From DATLLN01 sp963797175 (GTDB lineage: Bacteria; Actinomycetota; Thermoleophilia; Gaiellales; JAICJC01), in NCBI GenBank assembly GCA_963797175.1, contig CAWCOL010000009.1, forward strand, positions 186,001 through 250,000: 64,000 nucleotides of DNA, read 5' to 3'. Shown here in pieces: positions 17,155 through 25,234 of this stretch. The notes beneath the pieces were generated by a model, which ran no database searches, was not told the origin of the DNA, and saw only the letters and a list, made by a program, of their open reading frames with translations. The position numbers were made by a program, and so were the translations under genes. The number at the start of each line of letters is the position of its first letter. Position 1 is the stretch's first letter.

Positions 17155-18771
17155 ATGGCGGAGGACCTCACGGGCAAGGCAGTCGTCCTGGGCCTGGACG
17201 GCGCGACATGGGATCTGCTCCGGCCGCTGGCCGAGCGGGGCGTGATGCCCAACCTGGCCCGCGCGCTCGAGCTGGGCCGCCACGGGCCGCTGCGCTCGTG
17301 CCTGCCCCCCTACAGCTCGCCCGCCTGGGTCTCGATCGCGACCGGCAAGAACCCCGGGACGCACGGGATCTTCGACTTCTGGGAGGCGGGCTCGCCGGGC
17401 GAGAAGCGGCTGGTGTCGTCGCGGTCGGTGCGCGGGGCGAAGCTGTGGGATCTGGTGGACGCGGCCGGGCGGACGGCGAACGTCGTCGCGGTGCCGGTCA
17501 GCTACCCGCCCGCCCAGCTCGAGCACGGCCGGTTCGTGTGCGGCATGTTCACGCCCGGCGAGGAGGTCGAGTACACGTGGCCGCGCTCGCTCAAGGCCGA
17601 GCTGAAGGCGCTGCCCGGCGGCTACGAGGCCGACCCCTACGCGGCCGGCCTGGAGGGCGCCGCGTTCGTGGAGCAGACGCAGTTCTGGATCCGCCAGCAG
17701 GAGGTCGCGACCGACCACCTGCTCGAGCAGGGCGACTGGGACCTGCTGTTCACGGTGATCCAGGCGCCCGATCCGATCCAGCACAAGTTCTGGAACGTGC
17801 TCGACGCGACCGATCCGCGGTTCGACGAGGCGCTCGCCCGCGAGCACCTGCCGGCGCTGGAGGAGTCCTACCGGCGCTGCGACGAGGTGATCGGCAGCCG
17901 GATGGCAATGGCGGAGCGCGGGGCGATGCTGCTGATCGTCAGCGACCACGGATTCGGCCGCTTCGAGAAGCTGTTCTTCATCAACCGTGTGCTGGAGGAC
18001 GCCGGCCTGCTGGTGCGCGCGGGCGGTGGCGGGCGGAAGCTGGCTCCGCGCGGACTCTCGACCCGGCGCGTGATCGACGCGTTGCGGCGGCTGGACGTGC
18101 TCGGCCTGGAGGCCCGGCTGCCGACGCGGGCCCGCGAGCGCATGGCCCGCGGAATCGACGCGGCACTCTCGGCACCGGTCGACGAGGAGCAGACGATCGC
18201 CTACGCGGCGGCCGCGTCGGCCGAGAGCGTCTTCATCGCGGAGTGGGTGCCGGCGGAGATGCGCGAGGAGGTCGGCCGGCTGGTGATCGACGTGCTGGAG
18301 GCGGCGCGCGACCCCGAGACCGGCGAGCCGATCGTCGAGCGTGCGTACCTCCGCGAGGACGTCTACGACGGCGGCGAACTGCGCCGCATCCCCGACGTGT
18401 TGATCGACTTCGCCGAGCGGCCCTACACCGCGTCCGACCGGCTCGCGTCAGGCGGCATCGTCGAGCCGATCCCGGCCGCGGCCGGCGGCGGGCGCCATCG
18501 CCGCACCGGCATCCTGCTGGCGATGGGGCCCGGGGTCGAGCCGGGTGCGATCGAGGGCGCCGAGATCGCCGACGTCGCGCCCACCGCGCTGCACGCCCTT
18601 GGTCTGGCGGTGCCCGACGACATGGACGGCAAGGTGCTGGCCGAGCTGTTCAGCGACGGCCGCGAGGTGCGCACGCAGAGCGCGGCGGACACCTCCACCG
18701 AGGAGGTCGTCTACACGCCCGAGGAGGCCGCCGCGATCGAGCAGTCCCTCGCCAACCTGGGCTACCTGTAG
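17155..18771 (+). CDS. Type I phosphodiesterase/nucleotide pyrophosphatase (alkaline phosphatase superfamily)
   Basis: A 538-residue metal-dependent phosphatase-fold enzyme. GLDGATWDLL near the N-terminus supplies the first metal Asp. SPAWVSIATGKNPGTHGIFD carries the nucleophile Ser/Thr region, and VSDHGFG near residue 262 gives the metal Asp-His pair. The C-terminal part has GILLAMGPG and APTALHALGLAVPDDMDGK, typical of this superfamily. No signal peptide, so cytoplasmic. The substrate cannot be told from sequence. The start at MAEDL is preferred over an upstream Met because of the TACAGT box just ahead of it. Confidence 0.85.
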   Translation: MAEDLTGKAVVLGLDGATWDLLRPLAERGVMPNLARALELGRHGPLRSCLPPYSSPAWVSIATGKNPGTHGIFDFWEAGSPGEKRLVSSRSVRGAKLWDLVDAAGRTANVVAVPVSYPPAQLEHGRFVCGMFTPGEEVEYTWPRSLKAELKALPGGYEADPYAAGLEGAAFVEQTQFWIRQQEVATDHLLEQGDWDLLFTVIQAPDPIQHKFWNVLDATDPRFDEALAREHLPALEESYRRCDEVIGSRMAMAERGAMLLIVSDHGFGRFEKLFFINRVLEDAGLLVRAGGGGRKLAPRGLSTRRVIDALRRLDVLGLEARLPTRARERMARGIDAALSAPVDEEQTIAYAAAASAESVFIAEWVPAEMREEVGRLVIDVLEAARDPETGEPIVERAYLREDVYDGGELRRIPDVLIDFAERPYTASDRLASGGIVEPIPAAAGGGRHRRTGILLAMGPGVEPGAIEGAEIADVAPTALHALGLAVPDDMDGKVLAELFSDGREVRTQSAADTSTEEVVYTPEEAAAIEQSLANLGYL

Positions 18772-18813
18772 GGCCGAACGCCGGCTGCGTCCTTGCTCGC
18801 CGGCGACGGCCAC

Positions 18814-18889
18814 CGGCACCGAGCCAGGCACCGACTCGGGGACGCGGGGCATCCATGCGTGGCTGTACCGGAGCCAGGCACGGAGCCGG
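18814..18889. repeat. Two direct copies of GAGCCAGGCAC
   Basis: The 126-bp gap between the phosphodiesterase and ferredoxin stops holds GAGCCAGGCAC at 18821-18831 and again at 18871-18881, 50 bp apart. Each is flanked by CGG/CCGG words that make partial dyads (ACCGGAGCCAGGCACGGAGC around the second). Possibly a REP-like remnant; no gene is seen here. Confidence 0.5.
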
Positions 18890-18897
18890 AGCCTCTG

Positions 18898-19200
18898 TTA
18901 CGCCGGCGGTTCGTTCTGGACGTTGTGCTCGGTGGCGTACTCGTCCACCAGCTTGCTGATCAGATCCGCGTCCGGGTGGGCGTAGTTGATCTTGACGAAC
19001 GGCTCCCACTTGTCGGGCAGCGCGTCCTCCGGGAAGATCGCCTCGACCGGGCACTCCGGCTCGCAGGCGCCGCAGTCGATGCACTCCTCGGGGTCGATCA
19101 CGAGCATCCGGTTGTTCTCGTGGATGCAATCGACCGGACAGACGTCGATGCACGACTTGTCCTTCACATCGATGCAGGGCTCGGCGATGATGTAGGTCAC
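18898..19200 (-). CDS. fdxA: 7Fe ferredoxin (3Fe-4S/4Fe-4S)
   Basis: A 100-residue soluble electron carrier. The N-terminus has C-x7-C-x3-CP (CIDVKDKSCIDVCP), in which the second Cys of a standard 4Fe site is missing, giving a 3Fe-4S cluster. It is followed by the 4Fe-4S motif CIDCGACEPECP. The length and C-terminal extension match actinobacterial FdxA. GTG start preceded by AGGAGG with a 9-nt gap. It is monocistronic as far as can be seen. It could serve many oxidoreductases, and a link to the hydrogenase is not shown. Confidence 0.95.
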   Translation of the reverse strand: MTYIIAEPCIDVKDKSCIDVCPVDCIHENNRMLVIDPEECIDCGACEPECPVEAIFPEDALPDKWEPFVKINYAHPDADLISKLVDEYATEHNVQNEPPA

Positions 19201-19279
19201 TAAGGGGCCTCCTGGCGATCTCCCGTTCTGGATCCAGATCCTAGATGATCGGTCCCGCGAGCTGCGCGGCTCCGGCGAT

Positions 19280-19588
19280 TCAGACGAGTTCGGCGATCAG
19301 CTCGGGCAGGCGCTCGGCCAGCACCGAGCGGGGCACCACCGTGGCGAAGCCCGCCGCGCGCGCGTCGCGCAGCCGCTGCGGGTCGGTGTGCTGGCCGAAG
19401 CCGAGCACGGGGACGCCGGGGAACCGCTCCAGCACCTCGGCCGGCTCGGTGCGGTTGACGTCCGCCACGACCACATCGGGAGGCGGGCCCCCGGCCTTCG
19501 CCACCACCTGGTGACCGGCTGCGCCCAGCATCGCCTCGATCTTGGCCCGGAAGAAGAGATCGACGCCGGCCAGCTGCACGACGCTCAC
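19280..19588 (-). CDS. Degenerate receiver-like small protein
   Basis: A 102-residue protein with the alternating pattern of a CheY-like fold: VVQLAGVDLFFRAKIEAML, then PPDVVVADVNR, then FPGVPVLGFGQHTD, then AGFATVVPRSVLAERLPELI. The acidic pair of the phosphorylation pocket near the N-terminus is not obvious; D at PPDVVVAD could be the acceptor position. GTG start overlaps the ccmH stop (GTGA), so it is co-translated with the thiol/cytochrome c maturation genes. Function unknown. Confidence 0.65.
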   Translation of the reverse strand: MSVVQLAGVDLFFRAKIEAMLGAAGHQVVAKAGGPPPDVVVADVNRTEPAEVLERFPGVPVLGFGQHTDPQRLRDARAAGFATVVPRSVLAERLPELIAELV

Positions 19589-20048
19589 TCGTCCAGCTCC
19601 TCGAGCTCGCGGTCGATGCGCCGCGCCATCGCCTCGTCCACGACGCCGGCCCCGCCGCCATCCGGTCCGCCGCCACCGCCGCGCGTCCGCGACCACGCCA
19701 TCGCCAGGGCGACCGCGACGGCCGCACCGCCCAGCAGCACCGCCGCGGGCACCAGCCAGGCGAGCAGGTCGAAGCCGCGCTTGGGCGGCGCCGCCAGCAC
19801 CTCCGCGCCGTACTGCTTGACGAAGTAGTCGCGCACCTGCTGCTCGGTCCAGCCCCGGTCGTGGAACGCCTTGATCTGCTGCTGCAGGCCGAGGGCGAAC
19901 TGGGACTGCGACTGGTCGAGGCGCTGGTTGCAGGGCAGGCACATGAACTGCTGCTCGAGCTCGGCCGGCGACCAGGTCGCCGTCGCCGCCAGGGCGGGCG
20001 AGCCCACCGCGAGCCAGCAGACGGCCGCCAGCGCGGCGGCCATGCGCC

Positions 20049-20052
<4 letters not shown>
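19585..20052 (-). CDS. ccmH: CcmH/CycL-type cytochrome c maturation protein
   Basis: A 155-residue membrane-anchored thiol oxidoreductase. It has an N-terminal signal peptide (AALAAVCWLAVGSPALA), the CcmH motif FMCLPCNQRLDQSQSQFA, the redox CxxC motif with the expected LxxxCxxC and N, and a transmembrane helix at about 97-117. The tail is short, with no TPR domain. GTG start overlaps the upstream thioredoxin gene (GTGA). It would reduce apocytochrome c haem-binding cysteines outside the membrane. Confidence 0.9.
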
Positions 20053-20594
<542 letters not shown>

Positions 20595-20602
20595 CGACCC
20601 TG

Positions 20603-20608
20603 AGGGTA
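20603..20608 (-). promoter_or_regulatory. -10 box TACCCT, leaderless layout
   Basis: TACCCT on the minus strand ends 8 nt before the ATG of the TlpA/CcmG gene at 20594. No ribosome-binding site lies between. Confidence 0.4.
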
Positions 20609-20659
20609 CCTATCGCGTGGCGCGATCCGCGTCACCGCGGACCGGTCACGCGCCCGGCG

Positions 20660-20863
20660 TCACTCCGATCCGCGGATGGCGTACGTACGTGAGTACGGGC
20701 GCCAGGGCACCCGCTCCCAGAGCTCGCCGCGGCACATCGGGCATGCCGGCAGCACGCGGTGGACCGTCACGCCGTAGCCGCACTCGGCGCACCGATACTC
20801 ACCCTTCGCACGGGCTCCGGCCTTCCAGCCGGTGTCGAGCGCCACCTCGAGGTTCCTGGACAT
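20660..20863 (-). CDS. Small zinc-ribbon protein
   Basis: A 67-residue protein with CAECGYGVTV and CPMCRGELW, a four-Cys zinc ribbon, and a basic aromatic tail (WRPYSRTYAIR). The start MSRNLEVAL is chosen from domain extent. An in-frame upstream ATG would add 34 unlikely residues. Function unknown; similar ribbons occur in small nucleic-acid or regulatory proteins. Confidence 0.7.
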   Translation of the reverse strand: MSRNLEVALDTGWKAGARAKGEYRCAECGYGVTVHRVLPACPMCRGELWERVPWRPYSRTYAIRGSE

Positions 20864-20877
20864 CGACCCCACATCCA

Positions 20878-20917
20878 CCTCGTTCCCGGCACCCGGAAAC
20901 GGGCGCCTCGTTCCCGG
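20878..20917. repeat. Direct repeat CCTCGTTCCCGG, two copies
   Basis: CCTCGTTCCCGG occurs at 20878-20889 and 20906-20917, 28 bp apart, in the divergent region between the zinc-ribbon gene and the membrane-protein gene at 21029. Possibly a pair of operator sites. Confidence 0.5.
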
Positions 20918-20919
20918 TA

Positions 20920-20945
20920 GAGTAGCCAGCCGCAGAGGGCTACTC
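20920..20945. promoter_or_regulatory. Inverted repeat GAGTAGCC-N10-GGCTACTC
   Basis: A perfect 8-bp dyad (20920-20927 and 20938-20945) lies just after the direct repeat in the same divergent region. A TAGAGT that could be a plus-strand -10 overlaps its left arm. It could act as an operator or as a leader hairpin for the gene at 21029. Confidence 0.4.
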
Positions 20946-21028
20946 AACTGCAGTTCGGAGCCCACACGCGAGTTGACTTGCCAGTCGGCCCGGGTGGGCG
21001 GTATCCCAATCGAAAGGATGGTTCATCC

Positions 21029-21601
21029 ATGGCGATCGAGCCGACCCCTCCCCCACCGCCGCCACCGCCCGACGGCGGCAGCGGCGACGGCCCCGGGAGA
21101 CAGTCGTACACGATCGGCGGGCAGACGTTCTCACTGGGCGCCCTGGTCTCGCTGATCAGCGCGGCCGTCCTCCTCATCAGCGTGTTCTTCAACTGGTACA
21201 CCGTCAAGGTGTCGATCAGCGGCGTGGCCGGCTTCAGCGGCTCCAACTCCGCCTCCGTCAGCGGCTGGGACGCGACCGACATCGCCAAGCTGGTGCTCCT
21301 GCTCGCCCTGGTCGGCGGCGCTGCGCTCGTGGTGGCGCTGTTCGTCCCCACGGTCAACCTGCCCTGGCCGGGATGGATGATCTCCGGGATCTGCGGCGGC
21401 GTGGCGGTGCTGCTGGTGCTGTACCGGATCTTCTCCAAGCCGCACGAGAGCGACGTCGGCGCGATCAACTTCGGGAACTCCAGCGCGGGCATCCACGCGT
21501 CGATCGGGACGTCGTTCGGGATCTGGCTCTCGCTGATCGCAGCGATCGCCCTCGTCGTCGGCGCCTACCTGATGATGAACGAGGCGCCTGACACCGCCTG
21601 A
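21029..21601 (+). CDS. Membrane protein with four predicted helices, unknown function
   Basis: A 190-residue protein. A proline-rich cytoplasmic start (PTPPPPPPPPDGGSGDG) is followed by hydrophobic segments at about 33-53 (LGALVSLISAAVLLISVFF), 85-105, 115-135 and 163-183. A Ser-rich loop between the first two may be extracellular. Start ATG is supported by GAAAGGA 11 nt upstream. I do not recognise a family. Confidence 0.75.
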   Translation: MAIEPTPPPPPPPPDGGSGDGPGRQSYTIGGQTFSLGALVSLISAAVLLISVFFNWYTVKVSISGVAGFSGSNSASVSGWDATDIAKLVLLLALVGGAALVVALFVPTVNLPWPGWMISGICGGVAVLLVLYRIFSKPHESDVGAINFGNSSAGIHASIGTSFGIWLSLIAAIALVVGAYLMMNEAPDTA

Positions 21602-21616
21602 CGGGCCCCCACGGTC

Positions 21617-21646
21617 GGGCCCCGGGGGTACTCACACCCCGGGCCC
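21617..21646 (+). terminator. Strong GC hairpin after the membrane-protein gene
   Basis: GGGCCCCGGGGG (21617-21628), an 8-nt loop and CCCCGGGCCC (21637-21646) form a stem of about ten pairs with one bulge, starting 15 nt after the stop codon. There is no T-tract, as is usual for terminators in high-GC actinobacteria. Confidence 0.55.
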
Positions 21647-21670
21647 GGCCGTGCCCGAGACCGCACCCGG

Positions 21671-21676
21671 TAGACT
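21671..21676 (+). promoter_or_regulatory. -10 box TAGACT, leaderless layout
   Basis: TAGACT ends 8 nt before the ATG at 21685, with no ribosome-binding site between. Confidence 0.5.
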
Positions 21677-21684
21677 GCCGCGCG

Positions 21685-22230
21685 ATGACCGCGCAGCGAG
21701 CCTCCCTCAAGCCCTACGTGGAGGAGATCCGGGAGTGGGTCTCCCAGGGCTACACCGACGTCTGGATCGCGCACACGCTCAACTCGACGCCGTCCAGCAT
21801 CGCCTCGTTCCGCTCCGAGAACGGCATCCTGCGCCGCGACGTGGCCACGGAGACGCGCGCGCCGGACGCGCCGCCGCCGGTGCTGCCCGCCGACGCCGAG
21901 GAGCCGCAGCCCGAGAAGCCGAAGCGGCGCAGGCGGCGCAAGGCCGAGCCCGGCCCCGAGCCGGCGCCCGTCGCCTCGGCGGCGGCGGACGACGAGGACG
22001 GCGAGCCGCGCAAGCGGCGGCGGCGCGGCGGCCGCGGCCGCAGCAAGCGGCCGTCGGTGCACACGTACGAGGCGGTGCTCGACCACGGCGAGGACGAGGG
22101 CTACGGGTTCTGGATGGACGGCGCGGTGCGTGACGACACGGTCTTCGCCGAGCACTGGGCGCGGCGGCGCGGCGTCGTCGTCAAGATCGAGGCGGACCAG
22201 ATCGTGATCCGCCCGGCCGACGCCGAGTAG
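21685..22230 (+). CDS. Basic-linker protein with N-terminal HTH-like segment, unknown function
   Basis: A 181-residue protein in three parts. Residues 1-52 (YVEEIREWVSQGYTDVWIAH, then TPSSIASFRSENGIL) look like a small helix-turn-helix. Residues 53-122 are a low-complexity linker with alternating acidic and Arg/Lys runs (KPKRRRRRK and RKRRRRGGRGR) suited to nucleic-acid binding. Residues 123-181 are a compact domain (EDEGYGFWMDGAVRDD and VVVKIEADQIVIR). It appears monocistronic with its own promoter. I infer a nucleoid or regulatory DNA-binding role but recognise no family. Confidence 0.7.
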   Translation: MTAQRASLKPYVEEIREWVSQGYTDVWIAHTLNSTPSSIASFRSENGILRRDVATETRAPDAPPPVLPADAEEPQPEKPKRRRRRKAEPGPEPAPVASAAADDEDGEPRKRRRRGGRGRSKRPSVHTYEAVLDHGEDEGYGFWMDGAVRDDTVFAEHWARRRGVVVKIEADQIVIRPADAE

Positions 22231-22257
22231 CAACCGCTCGCACGGACGCGCGAGCCG

Positions 22258-22569
22258 CTACCGGTAGCCCGCCGCGTTGCGCGCGAAGCGCGCGAACGCG
22301 GCATCCTGCACCAGCGAGAGGTCGTGCGCCCACACCTGGTCGGTCGTCTGCTGGGCCACCTGCTTGCACCAGGCGGCGCTCTCGTCGTACGCCGCGGCCA
22401 GCTCGTCGAGCGTGTAGATCTGCCCCAGGCGGCGCTCCAGCTCGGCGGTGATCGCGTCCACGACAGCGCGCACCACGTGCTCGCGCCGGGGCGGGAGGTC
22501 GAGCGCCTCGAACCGGCGCCGGCCCTCCTCCCACTCGATCATCGCCACCTCCACCCGGGGCGAGCTCAT
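22258..22569 (-). CDS. Conserved-looking hypothetical protein after DUF501 gene
   Basis: A 103-residue soluble, mostly helical protein (EHVVRAVVDAITAELERRLG, then YTLDELAAAYDESAAWCKQV). The ATG overlaps the DUF501 stop (ATGA), so it is the last gene of the eno-pyk-GNAT-ftsB-DUF501 run. No motif known to me. Confidence 0.7.
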   Translation of the reverse strand: MSSPRVEVAMIEWEEGRRRFEALDLPPRREHVVRAVVDAITAELERRLGQIYTLDELAAAYDESAAWCKQVAQQTTDQVWAHDLSLVQDAAFARFARNAAGYR

Positions 22570-22973
22570 CCGCAGCAGCACGCCCCGTCGGGGAACAGCG
22601 GCGCGGCCCGGTCGGCCATCAGCGCGCCCAGCTCGTATCCCGGCTCGGCCAGCGCGAACGCGACGTGGGCGTGCAGGCACTTGACCGCGCCGTCGCGCGC
22701 GGTGCCGCCGATCCCCGGCCCCTCGCCGTCGTCGCCGCGCAGCGCCCGCTGGCGGGCGGCGCCCCACGCATAGGAGCGGCGGAGCTCCGGCTCGGCGGCC
22801 ACCCGCCCCTCCCACTCGGCCACGCCACCGGCCGCCTCCACCGCGGAGACGCGGGCCACCGCGTGCGGGCAGGTCAGGTAGTACGTGGTCGGAAAGGGCG
22901 TGCCGTCCTCCAGCCGCGGCGCCTGCCGCGTCACCGCGGGACGGCCCCACGGGCAGCGCGCGGCGACCGCCAC
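22566..22973 (-). CDS. DUF501 family protein
   Basis: Actinobacterial DUF501, of unknown function, usually next to ftsB as here. The chosen GTG start gives 135 residues (VAVAARCPWGRPAVTRQAPR, TTYYLTCPHAVARVSAVEAA). Coding clearly extends upstream: ELELIERQIGRRPRG is in frame directly after the ftsB stop, but no ATG, GTG or TTG is available there. A CTG at 23012 preceded by GGAG is a candidate non-canonical start. C-terminal cysteines (DGACCCG) and conserved CPHA and CLHAH could bind metal. Confidence 0.82.
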   Translation of the reverse strand: MAVAARCPWGRPAVTRQAPRLEDGTPFPTTYYLTCPHAVARVSAVEAAGGVAEWEGRVAAEPELRRSYAWGAARQRALRGDDGEGPGIGGTARDGAVKCLHAHVAFALAEPGYELGALMADRAAPLFPDGACCCG

Positions 22974-23036
22974 GACGCCCCGCGGGCGGCGGCCGATCTG
23001 CCGCTCGATCAGCTCCAGCTCTCCGATCGCCGCAGG

Positions 23037-23342
23037 TTAGCTGCAGTGCGTCTGGTTGCCGCCGGGAAGGCCCTCGACCACCAGCGGCCGCTCTCCGGGG
23101 AAGATCCAGCCGCACTCGCGGGCCAGCGTGATGATGCGCACGTCGGTGCCCAGCGCCTGGTCGGCCTTGGTCAGCGCCGCGTTGCGGCGCTGCGCATCGG
23201 CCAGCGCCGCCTGCTGGCGGGCCAGCTCGCGGTGGACGCGGAGGTACTTCTGGACGGGCGCGACGTAGAGCGCCGCGACCACCAGCAGCACGACGAACGC
23301 CGCGATCCTGCGCAGGGGTAGTGACCGGCGGACGGAAGCCAT
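23037..23342 (-). CDS. ftsB: Septum formation initiator FtsB/DivIC-like protein
   Basis: A 101-residue bitopic division protein. A short basic N-terminus, one transmembrane helix (about 14-34, IAAFVVLLVVAALYVAPV), then a coiled coil (RVHRELARQQAALADAQRRN) and the family-like LARECGWIFPGERPLVV. The start at MASVRRS is chosen because the frame upstream lacks a plausible protein. The position between eno/pyk and DUF501 is the standard actinobacterial context. Confidence 0.88.
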   Translation of the reverse strand: MASVRRSLPLRRIAAFVVLLVVAALYVAPVQKYLRVHRELARQQAALADAQRRNAALTKADQALGTDVRIITLARECGWIFPGERPLVVEGLPGGNQTHCS

Positions 23343-23380
23343 CCGCGCCCGGTTCGCCGCCGGGTGGACGATTCCTCCAC

Positions 23381-23812
23381 TCAGACGGTGCGCTCGAGCA
23401 CGTCGAACTCCCCGGCGCGGCCGGTCACGGCAAACCCCTGCCGCAGCGCCGCCCGCCGCGACCGCTCGTTCCACCGGTAGATCGAGACCCGCAGCGAGCT
23501 CGGCGCGTGCAGCCCGACGCCGAACGCGATGATCGACGAGACGAACGGCGCGCCGCGACCCTGCCCCATCAGGTCGGGGCGCATGCCGTAGCCGACGTCG
23601 AGGATCCCCTCGGCCGCCTCCACCCCGGGCACGCGGGCCTCCGCGCCGAAGCAGCAGTAGCCGACGAGCTCCTCGCCCTCGGTGACAGCGAACGCGCCCT
23701 CCAGGTCGGGCGGCTCGACGACGTCATAGGTGGCGTAGCGCCCCGGATACCGCCACCCGCCGATCGCCTCCGCCTGGGCGGCGGAGAGCGGCGCGATGGC
23801 GAGCTCAGCCAC
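23381..23812 (-). CDS. GNAT family N-acetyltransferase
   Basis: A 143-residue acetyl-CoA-dependent transferase of RimJ/RimL-like type. It has LVGYCCFGAEARVPG (beta-4), the acetyl-CoA loop region YGMRPDLMGQGRGAPFVSS matching Q/RxxGxG/A, and the distal RVSIYRWNERSRRAALRQGF, where Asn and Arg are typical. GTG start overlaps the pyk stop by 8 nt. Substrate unknown. Confidence 0.88.
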   Translation of the reverse strand: MAELAIAPLSAAQAEAIGGWRYPGRYATYDVVEPPDLEGAFAVTEGEELVGYCCFGAEARVPGVEAAEGILDVGYGMRPDLMGQGRGAPFVSSIIAFGVGLHAPSSLRVSIYRWNERSRRAALRQGFAVTGRAGEFDVLERTV

Positions 23813-25234
23813 CGCTGGGAGCGTCCAGCGTGTGGACGACGATGTGGTTCGTCGTACCCGGACGGTTGATGATCGTGCCGCCCGTCAGCACGACGCGGTC
23901 GCCGGGCTCGGCGAGGCCGCTGTCCCGCACGGCGTCCGCGACCCGCCGCCACAGGTCCTCGATCGAGTCGGCGTCGTCGCGCACGACCGGCACGACGCCC
24001 CACTCCAGCGCGAGCTGCTGGAGCACGTGCTGCTCGGGCGACGCCGCCACGATCGGGCGCTGCGGGCCGGAATCGCGAGACCTGCCGCGCCGTCGAGCCC
24101 GACTGCGTCGGCACCGCGATCACGGCGGCGTCGAGCTCCTCGGCGATGTCGCACGCCGCATGGGCGATGATCGGCGACATCTCGCCCTCCCGCCGCCGGG
24201 CCGGGTCGTGGTAGGGCAGCGACGGCTCCACCGCCCGGGCGATGCGGTTCATCATCGCGACCGCCTCCATCGGGTAACGGCCGACTGCCGTCTCTCCGGA
24301 CAACATGAGCGCCGACGTGCCGTCGAGCACCGCGTTGGCAACGTCGGACGCCTCCGCCCGGGTCGGCTCGGGCTGGCGGATCATCGACTCCAGCATCTGC
24401 GTGGCGGTGATCACCGTCTTGCCCGCCTCGCGGCCGGCGCGGATCACCTGCTTCTGCACCAGCGGCACCTCGGCCGCGCCGATCTCGACGCCGAGGTCGC
24501 CGCGCGCCACCATCAGCACGTCGCTCGCGTCCACCACGGCGTCCAGGTGCTCGAGCGCCTCGCCCTTCTCGATCTTGGCGATGATCCGCGCCCGCGACCC
24601 GGTCGCGGCGATGCGCTCGCGCAGGTCATGGATGTCCTCGGGGCGGCGGACGAACGAGAGCGCGATGTAGTCGGCGCCCTGGTCGAGCGCGAAGGCAAGG
24701 TCGGCGATGTCCTTCTCGGTCAGCGACGGGATCGGGAGCGGCCGTGCCGGGCAGGTTGACGCCCTTGCCCGACGAGATGACGCCGCCCACCTCGGTGCGG
24801 CAGGTGACGCGCGAGGCGTTCCGCTCGAGCACGCGCAGCCGCACGAGCCCGTCGTCGATCAGGAGCTCCGCGCCCTCGCGGACGACGTCGGCCAGCCCCG
24901 GGAAGGTCACCTCGAGGTCGCCCGGGGCGCCCTCGCCGGAGGCGGCCAGCACCAGCGTGTCGCCGGGGTTGACCGACCGGGGCTCGCTGAGCACGCCGAT
25001 CCGGATCTTCGGCCCCTGGAGGTCGGCGATCAGAGCCAGCGGCCGTCCCACCACCTGCTGCGCCCGGCGCACCGCGTTCACGGCCGCCTGGTGCACCTCG
25101 TGCGTCCCGTGGGAGAAGTTGAGGCGGGCCGCGTCCATCCCGGCGAAGACGAGGCCCTCGATGAACTGCGGGTCGGCCGAGGCCGGCCCGATCGTGCAGA
25201 CGATCTTCGTGCGCCGGAGCTGCGGCCCGCTCAC
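23805..25234 (-). CDS. pyk: Pyruvate kinase, broken by two 1-nt frameshifts
   Basis: Last step of glycolysis. Three blocks in different frames join to one full-length protein of about 475 residues. The N-terminal block has RTKIVCTIGPASAD and ARLNFSHGTHEVH. The middle has MVARGDLGVEIGAAEVPLVQ and ITATQMLESMI, the catalytic and metal sites. The C-terminal block ends NHIVVHTLDAPSGG. The first break is near 24741-24744 (extra G after LPGT, which restores LPGTPLPIPSLTEKD) and the second near 24063-24067 (extra C, restoring RFRPQRPIVAASPE). The GTG start overlaps the eno stop. Two independent breaks in an otherwise perfect central enzyme point to sequence error. Confidence 0.9.
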
